Part shown: piece by piece, positions 46,200-52,438 of the stretch
Layout: the number at the start of each line of letters is the position of its first letter
Position numbering within the stretch: the stretch's first letter is position 1
Assembly (NCBI RefSeq): GCF_027533845.1
Contig: NZ_JAPZVN010000034.1
Coordinates: forward strand, 1-52,438
From: Streptomyces sp. RPT161
GTDB lineage: Bacteria; Actinomycetota; Actinomycetes; Streptomycetales; Streptomycetaceae
DNA: 52,438 nucleotides
Reading direction: 5' to 3'
Program-made: the position numbers and the translations under genes
The notes under the pieces: model-generated
What the model was told of the DNA's origin: nothing
Databases searched by the model: none
Seen by the model: only the letters and a program-made list of their open reading frames with translations

Positions 46200-46763
46200 C
46201 TACGCCTCCTCAGTGCTCTCGGCGTTGTCGGCGGCCGGGTCCGTGTCGCCGTCCGCGTCGTCGTCCAGGTCGGGGGTGTCAGCGGGGGCCTTGCGGTTGA
46301 ACTCGACCTCGACCCGGGCCTTGGCGATCTCCGCGAAGGCGAGGCGGCGGGCGGTGGGCCTGCGGCCCTTGACGCCCGGTACCTCAAGGTCAAGCCCCTC
46401 GTCGTCCACCCCCGTGATGCGGGCGACCAGCTCGCCGCCCTCGGCCAGCTGCACCTTGATGAGGCGGCCGGTGTTGCGTACGAAGTGGCGGGGTTCGGTC
46501 AGCGGCCGGTCGGTGCCGGGAGAGCTGACCTCCAGGACGTACGGGGCTCCGCCCATCACGTCCGACGCGTCAAGGGCCGCGGAGAACTCACGGCTGAGTT
46601 CGGCCACCGCGTCCAGCTGTACGCCCTCGTCGGAGTCGACCACGACCCGCAGCATCCGCCGCTTGCCCGCCGGGGTGACCGCGACCTCTTCCAGCTCCAG
46701 ACCCGCTGCCGATGTCAGCGGCTCCAGCATCTCTCGCAGCCTGTCGGTCTGGGTGGTGCTCAT
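46200..46763 (-). CDS. rimP: Ribosome maturation factor RimP
   Basis: A 187-aa protein needed for 30S subunit maturation. The N-terminal RimP fold ([32 protein letters not shown]) and the SH3-like C-terminal domain are intact. A 40-residue acidic tail ends it ([12 protein letters not shown]). ATG start with GAGGAG eight bases upstream. First gene of the nusA-infB series. Confidence 0.95.
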   Translation of the reverse strand: MSTTQTDRLREMLEPLTSAAGLELEEVAVTPAGKRRMLRVVVDSDEGVQLDAVAELSREFSAALDASDVMGGAPYVLEVSSPGTDRPLTEPRHFVRNTGRLIKVQLAEGGELVARITGVDDEGLDLEVPGVKGRRPTARRLAFAEIAKARVEVEFNRKAPADTPDLDDDADGDTDPAADNAESTEEA

Positions 46764-46817
46764 CCGGGTGACTCCTCGGCCGCGTTTGCTGTTGTGGGTT
46801 CGTCGCGTGTCGGCATG

Positions 46818-46847
46818 AGCCTATCGTTTCCGGCACCCGACTGACGA
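46818..46847 (-). promoter_or_regulatory. Promoter of the rimP-nusA operon
   Basis: On the minus strand TCGTCA (46842-46847) and TAGGCT (46818-46823) are 18 bases apart, about 50 bases before the rimP start. Confidence 0.4.
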
Positions 46848-46888
46848 TTCGGGCGCCCGTGAGCAGACCCGATGGGTGCACGCGCCCG

Positions 46889-46907
46889 CCTACCCGTCAC
46901 GGGTAGG
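46889..46907. promoter_or_regulatory. 8-bp inverted repeat over a possible -10 box
   Basis: CCTACCCG (46889-46896) and CGGGTAGG (46900-46907) pair with a 3-base centre. TAGGCT (46904-46909) overlaps the right arm, so the repeat could be an operator for the plus-strand lipoprotein gene starting at 46990. Confidence 0.35.
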
Positions 46908-46989
46908 CTCTGCCCTGCCCTGGACCTTGATCCGCCAGGACCGTCCCGGGATCCGGGATCCGCCCCAGCATGCCGCCAGGAAGAGGAAC

Positions 46990-47490
46990 GTGCCGCTCCC
47001 CATGACGTCGCAGGCCCCCGGCGGCCCGCGCAGACGGGCCGTCCTCACCGGCGGTCTGGCCGTGCCGCTGGCGGCCCTGGCCGGATGCTCGGGCGGCGCC
47101 GCGCACGGCGCCCCGGCCGACCCGACGGCCGAGCTGAGCGCCCGGGCCGCGCGGGACAGCGCCGCGCTGCTCGCCCGGTACGACGCCACCGCCGCCGCGC
47201 ACCCCGCCCTCGCCGACCGGCTGCGTCCGCTGCGCGCCCAAGTCGCCCTGCACATCGCGGCGTTCACGCCGTCGGGCGGCTCGGCGGGCCCGGCCCCCAG
47301 CGGGTCCGGCGGCGCGGTCGCGGCCGACCAGAACGCGGCGCTGGCCGCGCTGGCCGACGCCGAGCGGCGCACCGCCGACGCCCGTACCACCGCGCTTCAG
47401 GACGCTCCGCCGGAACTGGCCCGGCTGCTCGCCTCGGTCGCGGCGGCCGGGGCCTGCCATGCGGCGCTGCTCCAGGGCGGCGGTGGCTGA
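46990..47490 (+). CDS. Tat-type lipoprotein of unknown function
   Basis: A 166-aa protein. The GTG at 46990 has AGAGGA close upstream; a later ATG (47002) is possible. Residues 14-19 (RRRAVL) fit a twin-arginine signal, and the lipobox LAGC gives C33 as the lipidated residue, so a folded lipoprotein exported by Tat is predicted. The mature part is Ala-rich, helical and has conserved-looking His and Glu positions. It lies 31 bases before a ferritin-like gene and may be related to it (both helical). Confidence 0.72.
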   Translation: MPLPMTSQAPGGPRRRAVLTGGLAVPLAALAGCSGGAAHGAPADPTAELSARAARDSAALLARYDATAAAHPALADRLRPLRAQVALHIAAFTPSGGSAGPAPSGSGGAVAADQNAALAALADAERRTADARTTALQDAPPELARLLASVAAAGACHAALLQGGGG

Positions 47491-47521
47491 AATGACCGCT
47501 GCCGCAGCTGAGGAGGGCCCG

Positions 47522-48004
47522 ATGACCACCCCGTCACCCGGTGGCGAACTCGCGGCCGTGCAGGCCGCGCTGGCCGCCGAGTACGCCGCCCTGTACGGCT
47601 ACGGGGTGGTCGGCGCCCGGGTGGACGACGCGCGGCGCGCCGACGCCCGCGCCGCCTACGACGCGCACCGCGCCCACCGTGACGCGCTCACCCGCACCGT
47701 CCGCGACCTCGGCGCCGATCCGGTGGCCGCGGACGCCGGGTACACGCTGCCGTTCCCGGTGACCGACCCCGCCTCCGCGGTCCGGCTGGCCGCGGTGCTG
47801 GAGGACCGGGTCGCCGCCGCCTACGCCGACCTGGTGCGGGCCGGACACGGCGACGTGCGCCGGGACGCCGCGGCCGCGCTGCGCGAGTCGGCGGTACGGG
47901 CGGTGCGCTGGCGGGGCAGCGGCGCGGCCTTCCCCGGGCTGCCGGAGCGGGCCGCCGACGCCGGCCCGTCCGCGTCCGCCACGCCCTCGCCCGACTCCCT
48001 GTGA
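47522..48004 (+). CDS. DUF4439 ferritin-like protein
   Basis: A 160-aa helical protein. The ATG at 47522 with GAGGAGGG upstream was chosen over an earlier in-frame ATG (47492) with no ribosome site. LAAEYAALYGYGVVG (18-32) is the DUF4439 signature; E20, H49, H52 and E94 could bind metal as in ferritin-like folds. The stop overlaps a GTG of the next frame by four bases. Metal binding is not proven; whether it stores iron or does something else is unknown. Confidence 0.8.
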   Translation: MTTPSPGGELAAVQAALAAEYAALYGYGVVGARVDDARRADARAAYDAHRAHRDALTRTVRDLGADPVAADAGYTLPFPVTDPASAVRLAAVLEDRVAAAYADLVRAGHGDVRRDAAAALRESAVRAVRWRGSGAAFPGLPERAADAGPSASATPSPDSL

Positions 48005-48045
48005 ACCGCCACCTGACCGAACCGGACCGGAAGGACCCGTCACCC

Positions 48046-48969
48046 ATGGCTTCGGCACCGCACGTACCGCTGGAGCCACCCGAGCGGCTGGTCCGCGTGC
48101 TGACCGCGTGGGAGGGCGAGGCGGGCCGGGAGTGGCTGGCCGGACTTCCCGAGCGGCTCCAGGAGTACCTGGAACGCTGGGAGTTGACGCCGGAGCGGGT
48201 GCAGCAGCCCGGCGGGAACATCAGCATGGTGGTGCTGGTCCGGCAGGCCGACGGCACACCCGCGGCGCTCAAGCTGGGCCTGGTGACCGCCGAGACCGCC
48301 GAGGAGCACGCCGCCCTGGCGCACTGGGACGGGCTGGGCGCGGTACGGCTGCTGCGCGCCGACGCCGAGCGGGGCGTGCTGCTGCTGGAGCGGCTGCACG
48401 GTGACATCTCGCTGCGCTCGCTGCCGGACGCCAAGGCGATGCTGGAGGCCGCCGGGGTGCTGCGCAGGCTGTGGGTGCCAGCCGCCGGCCATCCGTTCAC
48501 CTCGGTCGCCGAGCACACGGCTGGCCTGGCCGGTAAGTTGCGGGAGCGCGCCGAGCGGCCGTGGGCGGCGGACGCCCGCCCGCTGGTCGACGAGGCGCTG
48601 GAGCTGCGCGACCGGCTGCTGGCCGATCCGCCGGAACCGGTGCTGCTGCACGGCGACTTCCACCACGGCAACGTGCTCGCCGCCGACCGGCTGCCGTGGC
48701 TGGCCATCGACCCCAAGCCGCTGGTCGGCGACCCCGGTTACGACCTGGCCTGGCTGGTACGGGACCGACTGGACACCCTGGCCGCGGCGCCCGCGGCCCG
48801 GTCCGCGGCGCGTCGGCGGCTGGGAAAGCTGGCCGAGGCGCTGGACGTGGACCGGGACCGGCTGCGGGACTGGTCGTTCTTCCGCGCGGTCGAGGCCGGA
48901 GTCTGGAGCCTGTCGGTCGGTGACCGGGAGGGCGGCGAGCTGCTGCTGGAGTTCGCCAGCTGGCTGTAG
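48046..48969 (+). CDS. Aminoglycoside/hydroxyurea-type phosphotransferase
   Basis: A 307-aa kinase of the APH(6)/hydroxyurea phosphotransferase family. HGDFHHGN (202-209, catalytic D204), DPKPLVGDPGYD (D222, metal ligand) and K76 of ALKLG are in place. I chose ATG at 48046 (MASAPHVP), as in homologues; an earlier GTG at 48001 overlaps the DUF4439 stop and cannot be excluded. Such genes are common in Streptomyces and often do not confer resistance; substrate unknown. Convergent with proS. Confidence 0.85.
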   Translation: MASAPHVPLEPPERLVRVLTAWEGEAGREWLAGLPERLQEYLERWELTPERVQQPGGNISMVVLVRQADGTPAALKLGLVTAETAEEHAALAHWDGLGAVRLLRADAERGVLLLERLHGDISLRSLPDAKAMLEAAGVLRRLWVPAAGHPFTSVAEHTAGLAGKLRERAERPWAADARPLVDEALELRDRLLADPPEPVLLHGDFHHGNVLAADRLPWLAIDPKPLVGDPGYDLAWLVRDRLDTLAAAPAARSAARRRLGKLAEALDVDRDRLRDWSFFRAVEAGVWSLSVGDREGGELLLEFASWL

Positions 48970-48972
48970 GCG

Positions 48973-50658
48973 TCAGCCGGTCAGCCGGTCCAACGCCTCG
49001 GCCACGGACACCTCTTCGCGCTCGCCGGTGCGGCGGTCCTTCAGCTCGACCACGCCTTCGGCCGCCCGGCGGCCCGCCACCAAGATGGTCGGCACCCCGA
49101 TCAGTTCGGCGTCGGTGAACTTCACCCCGGGCGAGACGCCGGTACGGTCGTCCACCAGAACCCGGACACCGGCGGCGTGCAGCCGGTCGGCCAGTTCCAG
49201 GGCGAGTTCGGTCTGGGCGGCCTTGCCCGCCGCGACGATGTGCACATCGGCCGGGGCGACCTCGCGCGGCCAGCACAGCCCGTGCTCGTCCGAGGTCTGC
49301 TCGGCCAGCGCCGCCACCGCGCGCGAGACGCCGATGCCGTAGCTGCCCATGGTGACCCGGACCGGCTTGCCGTCCTTGCCGAGGACGTCCAGCGTGAACG
49401 CGTCGGTGTACTTGCGGCCGAGTTGGAAGATGTGCCCGATCTCGATGGCCCGGCCGATCTCCAGGCCCGCGCCGCACCTCGGGCAGGGGTCGCCCGGCTC
49501 CACCACGACCACGTCCAGGTAGCGGTCGACGGTGAAGTCCCGGCCGCACACCACGTTGCGGGCGTGCCGGCCCGGCTTGTTGGCGCCGGTGATCCACGCG
49601 GTGCCCTCGGCGATCCGCGGATCGGCGAGGTACGGGAAGGCGCGGTCCTGCGGCCCGATGTAGCCGCGGACGAGTTCGGGGCGCCCCTCGAAGTCCTCGG
49701 CGGTCACCAACTCGACGGTGGCGGGGGCCAGTTGCTCGGCGAGCTTGCCGAGGTCCACCTCGCGGTCGCCGGGGACTCCGATCGCGGTGACCTCTCCGTC
49801 GATCTTGACCAGCAGGTTCTTCAGCGTCGCCGAGGCGGGCACGCCCAGGTGTGCGGCGAGCCTCTCGATGGTGGGTGTGTCGGGGGTGTCGAGTTCCACG
49901 ACCGGCGGGTGCTCGACGTCGGGGACGGGCGGGACGACGGCGGTGACCGCCTCCGTGTTGGCCGCGTAGTCGCACTTGGGGCAGTCCACGAAGGTGTCCT
50001 CGCCCGCCGCCGCGGGAGCCAGGAACTCCTCGGAGGCCGAGCCGCCCATGGCACCGGAGACGGCCGAGACGATCCGGTAGTCGAAGCCGAGCCGCTCGAA
50101 GATCCGCACATACGCCTCGCGGTGCAGCCGGTAGGAGGCGGCCAGGCCCTCGTCGTCGGTGTCGAAGGAGTAGGCGTCCTTCATCTGGAACTCACGGCCG
50201 CGCAGCACGCCCGACCGGGGCCTGGCCTCGTCCCGGTACTTGGTCTGGATCTGGTAGAGGATCACCGGCAGGTCCTTGTAGGACGTGGCCTGGTCCTTCA
50301 CCACCTGGGTGAAGATCTCCTCGTGGGTGGGGCCGAGTACGTACTGCGCGCCCTTGCGGTCGCTGAGCCGGAACAGCAGGTCGCCGTACTCGTCGGCGCG
50401 GCCGGTGGTCTCGTAGGGCTCGCGCGGCAGCAGCGCCGGGAGCAGCACCTCCTGGCCGCCGATGGCGTCCATCTCCTCGCGCACCACCCGGGAGACGTTG
50501 TCCAACACCCGCTTGCCGAGCGGCAGCCAGGTCCACACACCCGCCGACGTACGGCGCACGTATCCGGCGCGCACCAGCAGCTTGTGGCTGGCGGTCTCGG
50601 CGTCGGCCGGGGCGTCGCGCAGTGTCTTGAGGAGCATTCGGGACATGCGCAGGACCAT
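48973..50658 (-). CDS. proS: Prolyl-tRNA synthetase
   Basis: A 561-aa class II synthetase of the bacterial type: the catalytic domain is split by the editing (INS) domain at about residues 225-400, then the anticodon-binding domain. Motif 2/3 regions ([35 protein letters not shown]) are intact. ATG start with GGAGAG; stop only 3 bases from the kinase stop, on the opposite strand. Confidence 0.96.
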   Translation of the reverse strand: MVLRMSRMLLKTLRDAPADAETASHKLLVRAGYVRRTSAGVWTWLPLGKRVLDNVSRVVREEMDAIGGQEVLLPALLPREPYETTGRADEYGDLLFRLSDRKGAQYVLGPTHEEIFTQVVKDQATSYKDLPVILYQIQTKYRDEARPRSGVLRGREFQMKDAYSFDTDDEGLAASYRLHREAYVRIFERLGFDYRIVSAVSGAMGGSASEEFLAPAAAGEDTFVDCPKCDYAANTEAVTAVVPPVPDVEHPPVVELDTPDTPTIERLAAHLGVPASATLKNLLVKIDGEVTAIGVPGDREVDLGKLAEQLAPATVELVTAEDFEGRPELVRGYIGPQDRAFPYLADPRIAEGTAWITGANKPGRHARNVVCGRDFTVDRYLDVVVVEPGDPCPRCGAGLEIGRAIEIGHIFQLGRKYTDAFTLDVLGKDGKPVRVTMGSYGIGVSRAVAALAEQTSDEHGLCWPREVAPADVHIVAAGKAAQTELALELADRLHAAGVRVLVDDRTGVSPGVKFTDAELIGVPTILVAGRRAAEGVVELKDRRTGEREEVSVAEALDRLTG

Positions 50659-50742
50659 GGTGGCTCTCCGTACGGACGCTGTCAGTGTGCCGCGGCCGAC
50701 GATACTGCGCGGTGCGGCCGGTGCCGTACGGGTTTTCGCGGC

Positions 50743-51279
50743 TCAGCGTCCGCGCAGCGGCAGCATCGCGCCCATCACCGTGTACGGGGTCCTGGCGCTC
50801 GGGAAGTGCACCGGGTGCGCCAGGTCGCGGTAGCCGAGGCCGCGGTAGAAACGGCGGGCGGGGCTGTCCAGGTCCAGCGCGGACAGTATGGTGCGCGGCT
50901 GCGGTACCGGGTCGGTGATCTCCGTGATCAGCCGGCGGCCGATGCCGACGCCCTGGTAGGCGGGCAGGACGTGGAGTTCCACGATGACGAACGAGTCGTC
51001 CAGCCAGTCGTCGTGGCCGCCTCTGCGCAGATACGGTTCCACGACGGTGGACCACCAGTGGCCGCGGTCGTTGGGCATCCCGTAGACGAAGCCCACCAGG
51101 CGGCCGTCGGCGGTGGTGGCGCCCAGTGCCCGGACTCCCGGCAGGGTCAGGTGGCGCAGCACGATCTGGCGGCGGACCGCGATCTCATCGTCGGTGAGCC
51201 CGAACGCGAGTGCCTGCACCGCGAGTGCGTCGTCCACCCTGCTCGCCAGATCAAGCGGCCCCACCGCGACGTCGTCCAT
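50743..51279 (-). CDS. GNAT-family acetyltransferase
   Basis: A 178-aa GNAT protein. The acetyl-CoA loop is in VIVELHVLPAYQGVGIGRRL (V-x3-Q-x-x-G-x-G/A), and the C-terminal RRFYRGLGYRD motif completes the fold. Substrate unknown. Upstream of proS on the same strand, separated by about 80 bases. Confidence 0.85.
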   Translation of the reverse strand: MDDVAVGPLDLASRVDDALAVQALAFGLTDDEIAVRRQIVLRHLTLPGVRALGATTADGRLVGFVYGMPNDRGHWWSTVVEPYLRRGGHDDWLDDSFVIVELHVLPAYQGVGIGRRLITEITDPVPQPRTILSALDLDSPARRFYRGLGYRDLAHPVHFPSARTPYTVMGAMLPLRGR

Positions 51280-51524
51280 GACCGGAGCGTACTAGCGGCA
51301 CGGCCGCGGCAACCACGGCGCCTGAGCCTTGCTGCCCGCCCCGCCCGTGATGGAACGCGCCGGGGAACCCCGCTTCCGCGAGGTGAGCGAGCCAAAGGGC
51401 GCGCCGGTCTCGAAAGCGACGAGGAGGAGGGAGCGAAGCGACCGCTCGACGAGGAGTGTCGAGACCGGGTACAAGCGCCCGGAGGCGAGCGAACACAAAA
51501 AGGACGTGAGCGAACACAGAAAAG
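51280..51524. repeat. Purine-rich repetitive spacer between two GNAT genes
   Basis: The plus strand has a run of GAGCGA units (51385, 51431, 51487, 51508), the last two in 21-bp direct repeats that begin GAGCGAACACA. A 10-bp inverted repeat (51404-51413 with 51459-51468) encloses another hairpin (51431-51435 with 51443-51447). I see no gene. The pattern resembles dispersed spacer repeats I associate with streptomycete genomes; not verified. Confidence 0.5.
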
Positions 51525-52370
51525 TCAGAACAGCACGCTCATGAACGAGCCGACCTCGGTGAACCCGACGCGGCGGTAGGCGGCCCGGGCGGCGGCGTTG
51601 AAGTCGTTGACGTAGAGGCTGGCGACCGGGGCGACATCGCGCAGCGCGTAGTGCAGCACCGCGGACATACCGGTCTCCGACAGTCCGCGGCCGCGGTACT
51701 CGGGGGCCACCCAGACGCCCTGGATCTGGCAGGCGTGCTGGGTGACCGCGCCGATCTCCGCCTTGAACACCACCCGGCCGTCCTCGATGCGGGCGAACGC
51801 CCGCCCGGAGGTGACGAGTTCGGCGACCCGGGCCTGGTAGAGCAGCCCGCCGTCGCCCGCCAGCGGGGAGACGCCGACCTCCTCGGTGAACATGGCGACG
51901 CAGGCGGGCATGATCAGGTCCAGCTCGTCCCGCCGGACCCGCCGCACCAGGGGGTCGGGAGGTACGTCGGCGGGCAGCGAGCGGGTGACCATCAGCGGCT
52001 GGTGGGCGCGGACCTCGCGGGCCGGGCCCCAGCTGGGCTCCAGCAGCGACCACAGTTCGGCGGTGGACTCGGCCGGCCCGACGATGGAGGAACAGCGGCG
52101 TCCGCTGCGCCGGGCCCGTTCGGCGAAGGCACGCACCGCCTCCGGGCCCGCGCAGATCGGCACCAGGTTCGCCCCGGCGTAGCACAGCGACTCAAGGCGT
52201 CCGCCGGTGTACCAGCCCCACATCTCGCCGCCGAGCCGCCAGGGGTCCAGACCGGCGACGCGTACGCGGGCGGCGACGAAGGCGTTGACGACCGGCTCCC
52301 GCTCCAGAACGGCCAGCGCCGCGTCGAGTTCGGCCGGTTCCAGGACCTTGGTGGTGGTCGTCGTCAACAC
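51525..52370 (-). CDS. GNAT-family acetyltransferase with DUF4081 domain
   Basis: A 281-aa protein starting at GTG with GAGG upstream. The N-terminal half (LDAALAVLEREPVVNAFVAAR) fits the DUF4081 domain and the C-terminal half is a GNAT domain with GVWVAPEYRGRGL as acetyl-CoA loop and VNDFNAAARAAYRRVGF. In Streptomyces this gene commonly follows ispG; the region to the right is outside the window. The substrate is unknown. Confidence 0.88.
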   Translation of the reverse strand: MLTTTTTKVLEPAELDAALAVLEREPVVNAFVAARVRVAGLDPWRLGGEMWGWYTGGRLESLCYAGANLVPICAGPEAVRAFAERARRSGRRCSSIVGPAESTAELWSLLEPSWGPAREVRAHQPLMVTRSLPADVPPDPLVRRVRRDELDLIMPACVAMFTEEVGVSPLAGDGGLLYQARVAELVTSGRAFARIEDGRVVFKAEIGAVTQHACQIQGVWVAPEYRGRGLSETGMSAVLHYALRDVAPVASLYVNDFNAAARAAYRRVGFTEVGSFMSVLF

Positions 52371-52438
52371 GTGGGCGCCTCACCAGTACGGGGCTGATCT
52401 CCGCACTTTACCGTGCGGCTGCGACAGAGGTGTCAGGA

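Noticed and set aside
48001-48045. GTG start of the kinase overlapping the DUF4439 stop
   Set aside because: Coupling is possible, but homologues begin near MASAPHVP and AAGGA precedes that ATG.

Overview
The window is high-GC actinobacterial chromosome. The gene order, the strong GC bias at third codon positions, the many GTG/TTG starts and the gene families all point to Streptomyces or a close relative. There are no insertion sequences, tRNA, rRNA or CRISPR arrays. Both ends are conserved housekeeping blocks and the middle is a type VII (ESX) secretion locus.

Left block, about 1-10.6 kb: RNase J (TTG start), dapA and thyX lie in one direction. Two small plus-strand membrane-protein genes follow (80 aa, and 187 aa PH-like). 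Then, reading on the minus strand from right to left, come rpsO, pnp, an M16 peptidase, dapB and a 150-aa membrane protein. RNA structures sit between these genes: a 13-bp stem just before the RNase J ribosome site, a hairpin plus U-run in front of thyX, and three hairpins between rpsO and pnp.

Middle block, about 10.6-34.8 kb: an ESX system of the Streptomyces type, broken into several transcription units. It contains eccD, eccC, a three-gene plus-strand module (129 aa, 735-aa WXG protein, 200-aa lipoprotein), esxB/esxA, a first mycosin, a 473-aa WXG protein with a disordered tail, a 142-aa helical partner, a secreted GH20 hexosaminidase, a proline-rich membrane protein, a second mycosin, eccB, eccE, a 255-aa unknown, a 33-aa micro-ORF and an 861-aa MinD/ParA-like ATPase. 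EccB, C, D and E plus mycosin form the membrane machine. EsxA/EsxB and the other WXG proteins are likely substrates. GC falls visibly from about 17.5 to 22.5 kb, in the genes coding for likely exported cargo rather than the machine.

Right block, about 34.8-52.4 kb: the translation/transcription cluster read from right to left, rimP-nusA-ylxR-infB-DUF503-rbfA-truB, then a 1146-aa trypsin-like/STAND-NTPase protein with altered key residues, then ribF. To the right are a plus-strand set (Tat lipoprotein, ferritin-like DUF4439 protein, aminoglycoside-type kinase), then proS and two GNAT acetyltransferases on the minus strand. A purine-rich repetitive spacer separates the two GNAT genes.

The most promising leads are the low-GC 129/735/200 module as a possible uncharacterised ESX cargo set, the near-identical promoter architecture in front of esxA and the 142-aa gene, the micro-ORF coupled to the ATPase gene, the degenerate protease-NTPase inside the translation cluster, and the attenuator-like element before thyX. 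All functions are read from the sequence and from recalled family knowledge; no database search was run.
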